From positions 418,471-482,470 of the forward strand of contig NZ_CP092099.1 of NCBI RefSeq assembly GCF_022259695.1: 64,000 bases of DNA. The letters are read 5' to 3'. The notes below the pieces were generated by a model. The model worked only from the letters and a program-made list of their open reading frames with translations, ran no database searches and was not told where the DNA came from. The position numbers were made by a program, and so were the translations under genes. This document shows positions 55,199 through 63,355 of this stretch, piece after piece. Source of the stretch: Flaviramulus sp. BrNp1-15 (lineage in GTDB: Bacteria > Bacteroidota > Bacteroidia > Flavobacteriales > Flavobacteriaceae). The stretch's first letter is position 1; every line of letters begins with the position of its first letter.

Positions 55199-57763
55199 TT
55201 GAAAACATCTTTTAAGCCCATACTAGTTATTTTGTTTTCTACTTTTTTGGTGGCAAGCTGCTCCAGAAAAAAAGACAAGTTTATCAATCGAAATTTTCAT
55301 GCGATTACTGCAGAATTTAATACGCTATACAATGGCTATAATGCTTTAGAAGAAGGTAGAAATAACCTTAACGAAGCTTATTTTGATAACTACTGGGAAG
55401 TTTTACCTATAGAGCGCATGCAAGTTTTTGAAGACATTGTTCTACCAGGGCAATCTAAAAACGAAAGTTTTGCTAGAGCAGAAGAAAAAGCAGCTAAAGC
55501 CATTCAAAAACACAGCATGAATATTAGTGGGAAAGAAAAAAACCCACAAATAGACGAGGCCTATTTATTATTAGGAAAAGCCAGATATTTCGATCAGCGT
55601 TTTATACCTGCACTTGAAGCCTTTAACTATATACTTTATAAATATCCAGCAAGCGATAAAATTAATCAAGCTAAAGTATGGCGTGAAAAGGCTAATATTC
55701 GATTAGATAATGATGAGCTAGCTATAAAAAACCTTAAACGTTTATTAAAGCAAGAAGAGATTGAAGGTCAAGATTTAGCCGATGCTACATCCATTTTAGC
55801 TCAAGCCTATTTAAATATAAAAGTAATAGATACTGCTATTACGCTATTAGAAACTGCATCAAATGCAACAAAAAGTAATGATGAGCGTGGGCGTTATAGA
55901 TTTATTCAAGGGCAGTTGTACAATGAATTAGGTTATAAAGACAGTGCTAATATTGCTTTTGATAAGGTAATTGAACTCAACAGAAAAACTCCTAGAATTT
56001 ATTTGATTACCGCACACCTTGAAAAAATTAAAAATTTCGATTACGAAAACGGTAATAAACTTGAGGCTAGAGAATTACTTGCAGAGCTTGAAGAAAATAG
56101 AGAAAATCGCCCCTTTTTAGATAAAATTTATCATCAAATAGGTACATTTCATTTAAAAAGTAATTCAGATTCTTTGGCTATTGCCTATTACAACAAGTCT
56201 TTACGAACAAACTCTCTAGATAAATTATTAAAAGCTAAGAATTATGAAATTCTTGGAGACATGAATTTTGATGCTTCTGTATATGCAGATGCAGGTAAAT
56301 ATTACGATAGCACTATGGGAAATCTTGTGCTTAACTCAAAACCCTATCGTGTTATTAAAAGAAAGCGAGACAACTTAGAAGATGTTATTTATTACGAAGC
56401 TGTAGCGAAGGCAAACGATAGTGTTTTAACATTGGTAAATTTATCAGAAGCAGAGCGCTTAGCTTATTTTGATTCATTTATTGAAGAGTTAAAAATTAAA
56501 GCTGAAGAAGAAAAAGAAAAAGCAGAAACTGCAAAATCCAATACTGGGTTAGTAACTGCAAATAATACTATAGGAAATCAAACACAAAGAGCTGGTTTAC
56601 CTGGACAAGCAGCAATGTTTTATTTTTATAATCCCACAACAGTGGCTTATGGTAAAAATGAATTTGTAAAAACTTGGGGAGACAGAGCTTTAGAAGACAA
56701 CTGGAGATTGTCTAGTAAAGGAATTTCAGGAGGAATTGATAATGGCGATATTACAGCAGATGATTTGATAGCTTCAGCTTCAGAAGAAGAGAAATTCGAC
56801 CCACAGTTTTATATCTCTAAAATTCCTTCAACAGAAAAAGAAATTGATAGTATTTCTAAGGAACGAAATTATGTTTATTATCAATTGGGGTTAATTTATA
56901 AAGAGAAGTTTAAAGAATACGAACTTGCGAAAAGTAAATTTGAAAACCTGCTAAATAGCAATCCAGAAGAACGATTAGTGTTACCTTCAAAATACAATCT
57001 ATTCAAAATATATGAACTGTTAGGCGAAAGCGATGAGGCCACAATTGCTAAAAACGATATTATTTCATCGTATCCTGAGTCCAGATATGCGACCATTTTA
57101 AAGAACCCAGAATTGGTTTCAGATAAGGATGAAAATAGTCCGGAGAGTTTATACGAAGCGTTATATCTTCAGCATGAAAATCAAGAATATGTAGAAGTTA
57201 TTTCTAAAAGCGAAGATTATATTAACACTTTTGACGGCGAACCGATTGTACCTAAACTAGAATTATTAAAAGCAACTGCTACAGGAAGGTTATATGGTTA
57301 TGAAGCCTACAGTAAGGATATAAATTACCTTGCTATAACTTATGCTAATACTCCAGAAGGTAAACAAGCTCAAAACATAGAGTCTAATATTTTACCTAAA
57401 CTAGCTAGTAAAGATTTTGTTGCAGAAAGTGATAGTATTTCTAGAAATTACAAAGTGATTTTTAAATTTGAAAGTAGTAAACAAGAGGAAATTTCAAATT
57501 TTAAAAAGACATTAGATGAGGTTTTAGAAAATGTTCGGTATTACGATTTAACATCATCTATAGATGTTTATAACCCTGAAACAACTTTTGTAATTGTTCA
57601 CGGATTAAAAACAAGTACAGTTGCAAAAACTTTTGATCAATTACTAACAAAAGAAGACAAGAAAAAAATAAACGTCCCATATTTTGTAGTTACATCTACA
57701 AACTATCAAATCATTCAAATTCATAAAAATTTGGATGCTTATATGAATAAAGATAATAATTAA
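55199..57763 (+). CDS. sprE: gliding motility / type IX secretion lipoprotein SprE (PorW-like)
   Basis: An 854-residue TPR lipoprotein. The signal ends LVASC with lipidated Cys21; tetratricopeptide-like helices run from about 125 to 420 (EAYLLLGKARYFDQRFIPAL is a clear first repeat) and again around 600-720. The SRKKDKFINRNFHAITAEFNTLYNGYNAL start is characteristic of SprE, which is needed for type IX secretion and gliding in Flavobacterium; PorW is the Porphyromonas counterpart. Start is the TTG at 55199, the only candidate keeping the signal peptide. Confidence 0.88.
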   Translation: MKTSFKPILVILFSTFLVASCSRKKDKFINRNFHAITAEFNTLYNGYNALEEGRNNLNEAYFDNYWEVLPIERMQVFEDIVLPGQSKNESFARAEEKAAKAIQKHSMNISGKEKNPQIDEAYLLLGKARYFDQRFIPALEAFNYILYKYPASDKINQAKVWREKANIRLDNDELAIKNLKRLLKQEEIEGQDLADATSILAQAYLNIKVIDTAITLLETASNATKSNDERGRYRFIQGQLYNELGYKDSANIAFDKVIELNRKTPRIYLITAHLEKIKNFDYENGNKLEARELLAELEENRENRPFLDKIYHQIGTFHLKSNSDSLAIAYYNKSLRTNSLDKLLKAKNYEILGDMNFDASVYADAGKYYDSTMGNLVLNSKPYRVIKRKRDNLEDVIYYEAVAKANDSVLTLVNLSEAERLAYFDSFIEELKIKAEEEKEKAETAKSNTGLVTANNTIGNQTQRAGLPGQAAMFYFYNPTTVAYGKNEFVKTWGDRALEDNWRLSSKGISGGIDNGDITADDLIASASEEEKFDPQFYISKIPSTEKEIDSISKERNYVYYQLGLIYKEKFKEYELAKSKFENLLNSNPEERLVLPSKYNLFKIYELLGESDEATIAKNDIISSYPESRYATILKNPELVSDKDENSPESLYEALYLQHENQEYVEVISKSEDYINTFDGEPIVPKLELLKATATGRLYGYEAYSKDINYLAITYANTPEGKQAQNIESNILPKLASKDFVAESDSISRNYKVIFKFESSKQEEISNFKKTLDEVLENVRYYDLTSSIDVYNPETTFVIVHGLKTSTVAKTFDQLLTKEDKKKINVPYFVVTSTNYQIIQIHKNLDAYMNKDNN

Positions 57764-57778
57764 AAACCTTAACACATT

Positions 57779-58198
57779 ATGTTCTCTGATAGTAAAAAAG
57801 ACAAACAAATGGCAGAAAGCACATCAAGTCAAAATATAATTGCACAAGACACGAAATTAGTTGGCGATTTTAATAGTAAAGGCGATTTTAGAATTGACGG
57901 AACCATAGAAGGCAACATTAAAACCTCTGGGAAAGTAGTAGTAGGTAAAGCAGGTTTAATAAAAGGCACGTTGCAAGGAACAGATGCTTATTTTGAAGGT
58001 AAATTTTCAGGTAAACTAGCTTTGTCGGGCACTTTAACTTTAAAGGCATCAGCACATATAGAAGGTGAAGTTTCTGTGGCTAAATTAGCGGTAGAACCTG
58101 GAGCTAATTTTAATGTAACTTGCATGATGAAAGGTGCTGTAAAAGACATAAATAATGGCGGACACCAACGAAAATCGGAAACCGAAAAAACAGCTTAA
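57779..58198 (+). CDS. bactofilin (polymer-forming cytoskeletal protein)
   Basis: A 139-residue protein with a short polar head, a beta-helical bactofilin core (about 20-115; repeating hydrophobic-Gly pattern such as FRIDGTIEGNIKTSGKVVVGKAGLIKG, TLTLKASAHIEGEV) and a charged tail. Bactofilins polymerise without nucleotide and position envelope enzymes. An internal ATG (Met11) is an alternative start. Its last 44 bases encode the start of atpZ in another frame. Confidence 0.92.
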   Translation: MFSDSKKDKQMAESTSSQNIIAQDTKLVGDFNSKGDFRIDGTIEGNIKTSGKVVVGKAGLIKGTLQGTDAYFEGKFSGKLALSGTLTLKASAHIEGEVSVAKLAVEPGANFNVTCMMKGAVKDINNGGHQRKSETEKTA

Positions 58199-58388
58199 AA
58201 ACGTAGCAATTCTCTCAGGAATTGGCATTCAAATGGGTATAACTATCTACTTGTTTGTATTGTTGGGTAAATGGTTAGACTCGAATTATAATGACGGTGA
58301 TAAACTATACGTTATAATAATGACACTTCTTGGTGTAGCTATTTCGCTTTATGCTGTTCTTAAACAAGTCAATAGAATTAAATATTAA
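58155..58388 (+). CDS. atpZ: AtpZ/AtpI-family protein
   Basis: A 77-residue protein with two transmembrane helices (about 18-38 and 48-68) separated by a short polar loop, KWLDSNYNDGDK. AtpZ/AtpI-like proteins assist c-ring assembly or act as divalent-cation carriers beside ATP synthase. It overlaps the bactofilin gene by 44 bases and shares one base (TAATG) with the next start. Confidence 0.85.
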   Translation: MADTNENRKPKKQLKNVAILSGIGIQMGITIYLFVLLGKWLDSNYNDGDKLYVIIMTLLGVAISLYAVLKQVNRIKY

Positions 58389-58774
58389 TGAGCAACCCTT
58401 TTTTAAGTTTTTCAATAAAAGCTATTTTAGTTTTAGCTATTGTTTTTGGTATTCATCTGGCCATATTAAACATTTTAAACTTACCGATGTTTGAAAACAG
58501 GATAGTGTTATCCTATGTAGTAAATCTTATTTTAATCATAGTTATTTTTGGAGCACTTTATTTGCTTAAAGAAAAGTATAAGAGTCAATTAGGGTTTTTG
58601 TTTTTAGCAGGCAGTTTTTTAAAGTTTGCTATTTTTTTTATTTTGTTTTACCCTTTTTATAAGATTGATAATGTTATAACTAAGTTAGAGTTTGCAGCAT
58701 TTTTCGTGCCTTACGTTGTTGGATTAATATTAGAATCTGTAAGCCTTAGCAAATGGCTTAATAAACTTGATTAA
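58388..58774 (+). CDS. four-helix membrane protein, DUF6168-like (AtpI position)
   Basis: A 128-residue protein with four predicted transmembrane helices. I recall it as DUF6168; it occupies the place of atpI between atpZ and atpB, and its size and topology match AtpI, but sequence similarity is not obvious to me. An assembly role for the F0 sector is inference. Start shares one base with the atpZ stop. Confidence 0.72.
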   Translation: MSNPFLSFSIKAILVLAIVFGIHLAILNILNLPMFENRIVLSYVVNLILIIVIFGALYLLKEKYKSQLGFLFLAGSFLKFAIFFILFYPFYKIDNVITKLEFAAFFVPYVVGLILESVSLSKWLNKLD

Positions 58775-58827
58775 GCCTATTAATTATTCTTATAAAAAGG
58801 ATAGTAGAAATAAAAAGCAAAATTGTT

Positions 58828-58856
58828 TTTGTTTTTGAGATAAAAACATACCTTTG
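58828..58856 (+). promoter_or_regulatory. promoter of the atpB operon
   Basis: TTTG at 58828-58831, a 17-base spacer, and TACCTTTG at 58849-58856: both parts of the Bacteroidota promoter are present at good spacing, 34 bases before the atpB ATG. This is the best-formed promoter in the window. Confidence 0.7.
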
Positions 58857-58890
58857 CACCGATTTTTAAGCCACTATTATTTAAAGTGAT

Positions 58891-59988
58891 ATGCGAAGAA
58901 AAATATCTTTAAAACCAATAACATTATTTCTACTTTTAATAACCTTTGCTTCTTATGGAAAAGAGCAAGAGGGTCACGGTGAAGAAAAAACCGGTAAAAC
59001 CACAAAGGAAGAAGTAAAAGAATATATTCAACACCACTTAAAAGATTCTTACGATTTTAATTTGTTTTCATACACAACAGATGAAGGCGAATCTAAACAT
59101 GTTGGATTCCCGTTGCCTGTAATTTTATGGGATAATGGTTTAAAAGTGTTTTCTTCATCTAAATTTCATCACGGTGAAACTGTTGCAGAAGTTGGTGGTG
59201 ATTACTACAAATTACATCACTCAAAAATTTACAAGGTTGATGGGCCAAATGGAGAGATTATTGAGGATGAGGACCATCACGCTACAAATGAAAAGCCTTT
59301 AGATTTTTCAATCACAAAGAATGTTTCTTTAATTTTCTTGGTTTTCGGAATTATGTTTTTCATGTTTAGCAGAATGGCTAAAGCTTATAAAAATAATAAC
59401 GGTATGCCAAAAGGTACGGGTCGTTTCTTAGAGCCTATTGTGCTTTATGTGCGTGATGAAATTGCAATACCTAATATTGGAGAGAAGCATTACAAAAGAT
59501 ACATGAGTTATTTATTAACAGTGTTTTTCTTTGTATGGATAATAAACCTATTTGGTTTAACGCCAATAGGAATGAACTTAACAAACAATATAGCGGTAAC
59601 ACTGTGTTTGGCGCTTATAACATATTTTATCACAACGTTTTCAGGAAATAAAAACTATTGGAAGCATATTTTTTGGATGCCAGGTGTGCCAGTTCCAATG
59701 AAAATAATATTAGCACCAATAGAGTTATTAGGAACAATTATTAAACCATTCGCTTTAATGATTCGTTTGTATGCTAATATTACAGCAGGACACGTTGTTT
59801 TAATGAGTATAATAGGGATGATATTTTTATTCCAAAATTGGTTGGGTAGTTCATTGTCGCTATTATTAGCATTTGTTTTAGCTATTTTAGAGTTGCTAGT
59901 TGCAGCTTTACAAGCATATATTTTCACAGTGCTTTCAGCATTATACTTTGGTATGGCCGTTGAAGAGCATCATGATGAAGCACATTAA
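58891..59988 (+). CDS. atpB: F0F1 ATP synthase subunit a
   Basis: A 365-residue membrane subunit of the proton channel. A cleavable signal-like segment (1-23) precedes a histidine-rich extracytoplasmic domain, a long N-terminal extension usual in Bacteroidota. Five to six transmembrane helices follow. The essential arginine lies in LMIRLYANITAGH. The operon continues with atpE, F, H, A and G. Confidence 0.95.
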   Translation: MRRKISLKPITLFLLLITFASYGKEQEGHGEEKTGKTTKEEVKEYIQHHLKDSYDFNLFSYTTDEGESKHVGFPLPVILWDNGLKVFSSSKFHHGETVAEVGGDYYKLHHSKIYKVDGPNGEIIEDEDHHATNEKPLDFSITKNVSLIFLVFGIMFFMFSRMAKAYKNNNGMPKGTGRFLEPIVLYVRDEIAIPNIGEKHYKRYMSYLLTVFFFVWIINLFGLTPIGMNLTNNIAVTLCLALITYFITTFSGNKNYWKHIFWMPGVPVPMKIILAPIELLGTIIKPFALMIRLYANITAGHVVLMSIIGMIFLFQNWLGSSLSLLLAFVLAILELLVAALQAYIFTVLSALYFGMAVEEHHDEAH

Positions 59989-60021
59989 TAAATTGAATGT
60001 TTAATTAATTATATATATTTT

Positions 60022-60216
60022 ATGGAAATTCCAGCTATCGTAGGTGCAGGTTTAGTAGTAATTGGAGCAGGTATTGGTATTGGTAGAATCGGTGGTTCTG
60101 CTATGGAAGCAATCGCTCGTCAACCTGAAGCTACAGGAAAAATTCAAACAGCTATGCTTATTGCAGCGGCTTTAATTGAAGGTATTGGTTTCGCAGCATT
60201 ATTTGCTGTAAACTAA
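60022..60216 (+). CDS. atpE: F0F1 ATP synthase subunit c
   Basis: A 64-residue hairpin of two transmembrane helices around the polar loop ARQPEATGKIQ. The ion-binding glutamate is in AALIEGIGF on helix 2. The residue aligned with the Na+-coordinating Gln of Ilyobacter is Ile and the position after Glu is Gly rather than Ser, so proton coupling is expected. Followed by a perfect hairpin before atpF. Confidence 0.95.
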   Translation: MEIPAIVGAGLVVIGAGIGIGRIGGSAMEAIARQPEATGKIQTAMLIAAALIEGIGFAALFAVN

Positions 60217-60228
60217 AACAAACTAAGA

Positions 60229-60257
60229 AACAGCTATAACGGTTGGTTATAGCTGTT
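60229..60257 (+). promoter_or_regulatory. perfect 12-bp hairpin between atpE and atpF
   Basis: AACAGCTATAAC, loop GGTTG, GTTATAGCTGTT, then CTTTT. It resembles an intrinsic terminator with a weak T-tract, but sits inside the atp operon 13 bases after the atpE stop. It could act as a partial terminator or as a 3' stabiliser of atpE mRNA, raising subunit c output relative to b. Structure is seen; function is inferred. Confidence 0.75.
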
Positions 60258-60298
60258 CTTTTAAATTAAACATTAGGTTTTTAGAAATATAAATTATT

Positions 60299-60799
60299 AT
60301 GGGAAAATTATTTGAAGACTTTTCATTAGGATTGTTTTTTTGGCAAGCTGTATTATTTATAGCATTAATTCTTTTATTAAAGAAATTTGCTTGGAAACCA
60401 ATTTTAGATTCTGTTAACGATAGAGAAGAAGGTATTAAAAATGCATTAGATTCTGCTGAAAAAGCAAAATTAGAAATGGAAAACCTTCAGGCAGATAATC
60501 AAAAGTTACTAAAAGAAGCTAGAGCTGAGCGTGAAGCGATGTTAAAAGAAGCACGCGACATGAAAAATAAGATGATTGAAGATGCAAAAGGGGAAGCTCA
60601 AGAGCAAGCAAATAAAATGATTCAGCAAGCACAAGCTGCTATTGAAAGCGAAAAGAAAGCTGCTATGGCAGAACTTAAAAGTCATGTAGCAGGATTATCT
60701 ATAGATATTGCAGAAAAAGTGGTTCGCGAAGAATTATCTAACAAAGACAAACAATTAAAATTGGTTGAAACTATGTTAGGTGAAAAATCATTAAACTAA
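60299..60799 (+). CDS. atpF: F0F1 ATP synthase subunit b
   Basis: A 166-residue stator subunit. One N-terminal transmembrane helix (about 11-27, FFWQAVLFIALILLLKKF) is followed by KPILDSVNDREEGI and a long E/K/A-rich helix forming the right-handed coiled coil (30-140). Complete length. It is separated from atpE by 82 bases containing the hairpin. Confidence 0.95.
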   Translation: MGKLFEDFSLGLFFWQAVLFIALILLLKKFAWKPILDSVNDREEGIKNALDSAEKAKLEMENLQADNQKLLKEARAEREAMLKEARDMKNKMIEDAKGEAQEQANKMIQQAQAAIESEKKAAMAELKSHVAGLSIDIAEKVVREELSNKDKQLKLVETMLGEKSLN

Positions 60800-60805
60800 T
60801 ATAGA

Positions 60806-61342
60806 ATGTCAGGAGCAAGAGCAGCAATACGTTACGCAAAAGCAGTATTAAGTTTAGCATCAGATCTAAAATCAGCAGATGCTGTGAATAATGATATGAA
60901 GTTAATTGCTAATACTATTGCAGAAAGTAAAGATTTAAGCGAGATGCTTCAAAGCCCTGTAGTATCTTCTTCAGTAAAGAAATCAGTTTTATCAGAGGTT
61001 TTCAAAAAATCGAATAAAACGACATTAGGCTTAATCGATATTTTAAATAATAATAACAGAATAAACATTTTAAGTGATGTTGCTGTAAAATATAATCAGT
61101 TATTCGATCAATCAAAAGGTATTGAGCTTGCAACTGTAACAACAGCAATAGCATTAACTCCAGAATTAGAGAAAAAAGCTTTGGCTAAAGCTAAAGAGCT
61201 TACTGGAAAAAATGTTGAAATAGAAAATATTATAGATGAAAGCATTTTAGGTGGTTTCATTTTACGAGTTGGAGACGTGCAATACAACGCAAGTGTTGCA
61301 AATCAACTTAACAAACTAAAAAGAGAATTTACATTAAACTAA
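60806..61342 (+). CDS. atpH: F0F1 ATP synthase subunit delta
   Basis: A 178-residue stator cap subunit linking b to the alpha3beta3 head. It begins ARAAIRYAKAVLSLA, an N-terminal helical bundle, and ends with the family block DESILGGFILRVGDVQYNASVANQLNKL. Starts 6 bases after atpF. Confidence 0.95.
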   Translation: MSGARAAIRYAKAVLSLASDLKSADAVNNDMKLIANTIAESKDLSEMLQSPVVSSSVKKSVLSEVFKKSNKTTLGLIDILNNNNRINILSDVAVKYNQLFDQSKGIELATVTTAIALTPELEKKALAKAKELTGKNVEIENIIDESILGGFILRVGDVQYNASVANQLNKLKREFTLN

Positions 61343-61369
61343 GGTATTTATATCTAAATAAATAATAAG

Positions 61370-62950
61370 ATGGCAGAAGTAAAACCAGCTGAAATATCAG
61401 CAATCTTAAAACAACAACTTTCAGGTTTTGAAGCGGGAGCTTCATTAGATGAGGTAGGAACTGTATTAACTGTAGGTGATGGTATTGTACGTGCTTATGG
61501 ATTAGCTAACGCTCAATATGGTGAGTTAGTAGAATTCGATGGCGGACTAGAAGGTATTGTACTTAACCTTGAAGAAGATAATGTTGGTATTGTATTATTA
61601 GGAGCTTCAGTAGGAGTTAGAGAAGGCTCAACAGTAAAACGTACTGGTCGTATCGCTTCTATAAATGTTGGTGAAGGTATTGTTGGTCGTGTTGTAGATA
61701 CTTTAGGTAATCCAATAGACGGTAAAGGTCCTATTTCTGGAGAAACTTACGAAATGCCTCTAGAGCGTAAAGCTCCTGGAGTTATTTTCCGTGAGCCTGT
61801 AACAGAACCGTTACAAACAGGTATTAAGTCTATTGATGCAATGATTCCTGTTGGTCGTGGTCAACGTGAGTTGGTTATTGGCGACCGTCAAACAGGTAAA
61901 ACAGCAGTTTGTATTGATACCATCTTAAATCAAAAAGAATTTTACGATGCAGGTGAGCCTGTATATTGTATATATGTTGCCGTTGGTCAAAAAGCATCAA
62001 CAGTAGCTTTAATTGCTAAAACATTAGAAGAAAAAGGCGCTTTGGCTTATACTACTATTGTTGCGGCTAATGCATCAGATCCTGCACCAATGCAAGTTTA
62101 TGCTCCTTTCGCAGGTGCTGCAATTGGTGAGTATTTTAGAGATACAGGTCGTCCAGCTTTAATTATCTATGACGATTTATCTAAACAAGCTGTTGCTTAC
62201 CGTGAGGTGTCGTTATTATTACGTCGTCCACCAGGACGTGAGGCGTATCCAGGTGACGTTTTCTATCTTCACTCTAGATTATTAGAGCGTTCTGCAAAAG
62301 TTATCAATGATGATGAGATCGCGAAAGATATGAATGACCTTCCAGATTCATTAAAACCTTTAGTAAAAGGTGGTGGTTCGTTAACAGCACTTCCAATTAT
62401 TGAAACTCAAGCAGGTGACGTGTCGGCATATATTCCAACAAACGTAATTTCTATTACAGACGGGCAGATATTCTTAGATGGAGATTTATTTAACTCAGGT
62501 GTACGTCCAGCAATCAATGTAGGTATTTCAGTATCTCGTGTTGGTGGTAACGCACAGATTAAATCTATGAAAAAAGTAGCAGGTACATTAAAATTAGATC
62601 AAGCTCAGTTCCGTGAATTAGAAGCATTTGCTAAGTTCGGTTCAGATCTAGATGCGGTTACTTTAAATGTAATTGAAAAAGGAAAACGTAATGTTGAAAT
62701 TTTAAAGCAGGCGCAAAACGATCCATTTAAAGTTGAAGATCAAATTGCTATTATTTATGCAGGATCTAAAAACTTGTTAAGAGACGTTCCTGTTGAAAAA
62801 GTAAAAGAATTTGAAAGAGATTATTTAGAGTTCTTAAAAGCAAAACACGCAGGTGTATTAAGTACTTTAAAAGCAGGTAAATTAACTGATGAAGTTACAG
62901 ATACATTAACAGCTGTAGCAAAAGATTTATCAGGAAAGTATAGAAACTAA
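61370..62950 (+). CDS. atpA: F0F1 ATP synthase subunit alpha
   Basis: A 526-residue non-catalytic nucleotide-binding subunit. The P-loop is GDRQTGKTA (about residues 170-178), followed by [15 protein letters not shown] and the alpha/beta signature [23 protein letters not shown] region. G+C and codon choice look typical of highly expressed genes (many GGT/CGT codons). The normal neighbour atpG is displaced by about 400 bases by an inserted S23-type gene. No atpD or atpC is seen in the window. Confidence 0.97.
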   Translation: MAEVKPAEISAILKQQLSGFEAGASLDEVGTVLTVGDGIVRAYGLANAQYGELVEFDGGLEGIVLNLEEDNVGIVLLGASVGVREGSTVKRTGRIASINVGEGIVGRVVDTLGNPIDGKGPISGETYEMPLERKAPGVIFREPVTEPLQTGIKSIDAMIPVGRGQRELVIGDRQTGKTAVCIDTILNQKEFYDAGEPVYCIYVAVGQKASTVALIAKTLEEKGALAYTTIVAANASDPAPMQVYAPFAGAAIGEYFRDTGRPALIIYDDLSKQAVAYREVSLLLRRPPGREAYPGDVFYLHSRLLERSAKVINDDEIAKDMNDLPDSLKPLVKGGGSLTALPIIETQAGDVSAYIPTNVISITDGQIFLDGDLFNSGVRPAINVGISVSRVGGNAQIKSMKKVAGTLKLDQAQFRELEAFAKFGSDLDAVTLNVIEKGKRNVEILKQAQNDPFKVEDQIAIIYAGSKNLLRDVPVEKVKEFERDYLEFLKAKHAGVLSTLKAGKLTDEVTDTLTAVAKDLSGKYRN

Positions 62951-62952
62951 TT

Positions 62953-62969
62953 CTGAATTAAGAATTCAG
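62953..62969. repeat. small inverted repeat at left flank of the S23-type insert
   Basis: CTGAATT, AAG, AATTCAG: perfect 7-base arms immediately after the atpA stop and before the S23-type gene. The wider context is AATT-rich (AATTCTGAATTAAGAATT), echoed by the AATTCAT tandem at the right flank. Confidence 0.6.
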
Positions 62970-62980
62970 GATTAAGAATT

Positions 62981-63326
62981 ATGAGTTATCAAAAAAGTGG
63001 CAACGCTATAGTAGACAAAAGTTTTTATTTTGCTTGTGATATTGTTACTTATGCTGAAGAACTCAAAGAAAAACGTTATTTTGAAATAGCAAATCAATTG
63101 CTGAAATCGGGCACTAGTATAGGTGCAAATGTGAGAGAATCACAAAGGGGTGTCAGCACAAAAGATTTTAAAAATAAATTAGGAATTGCTCTTAAAGAAG
63201 CTGACGAAACATCCTTTTGGTTGGAACGTTATAGAAGAAACTAATATTTTTGAAGTTCCTTTAAAATTAAGAGAAGATTGTGAAGTTTTGATAAAGCTTT
63301 TAGTTTCAATTATCAAAAATTCATAA
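62981..63326 (+). pseudogene. four-helix-bundle (S23/IVP-type) protein gene, frameshifted
   Basis: The intact frame gives 87 residues: KSFYFACDIVTYAEEL, then ANQLLKSGTSIGANVRESQRG and KLGIALKEADETSFWLE, the hallmarks of the 23S rRNA intervening-sequence (S23, TIGR02436) four-helix-bundle family. It ends early at 63244. If one base is skipped near 63227 (the C after TTGGAA), the protein continues VIEETNIFEVPLKL and LIKLLVSIIKNS to a stop at 63326, giving about 114 residues, the normal family length with its fourth helix. So a one-base insertion, or a sequencing error, has broken it. Family proteins often lie in mobile-looking inserts; function is unknown. Confidence 0.85.
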
Positions 63327-63349
63327 TTCATAATTCATAATTCATAATT
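63318..63349. repeat. tandem AATTCAT repeat at right flank of the S23-type insert
   Basis: Four exact copies of the 7-base unit AATTCAT followed by AATT, ending 6 bases before the atpG ATG. The first copy overlaps the restored stop of the frameshifted gene. Too short in unit to be CRISPR. Confidence 0.85.
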
Positions 63350-63355
63350 TGAACT

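Noticed and set aside
63318-63349. Tandem AATTCAT units as a possible CRISPR array or origin iteron
   Set aside because: Units are 7 bases, contiguous and without spacers; no cas or rep genes are near. Kept only as a flank repeat.
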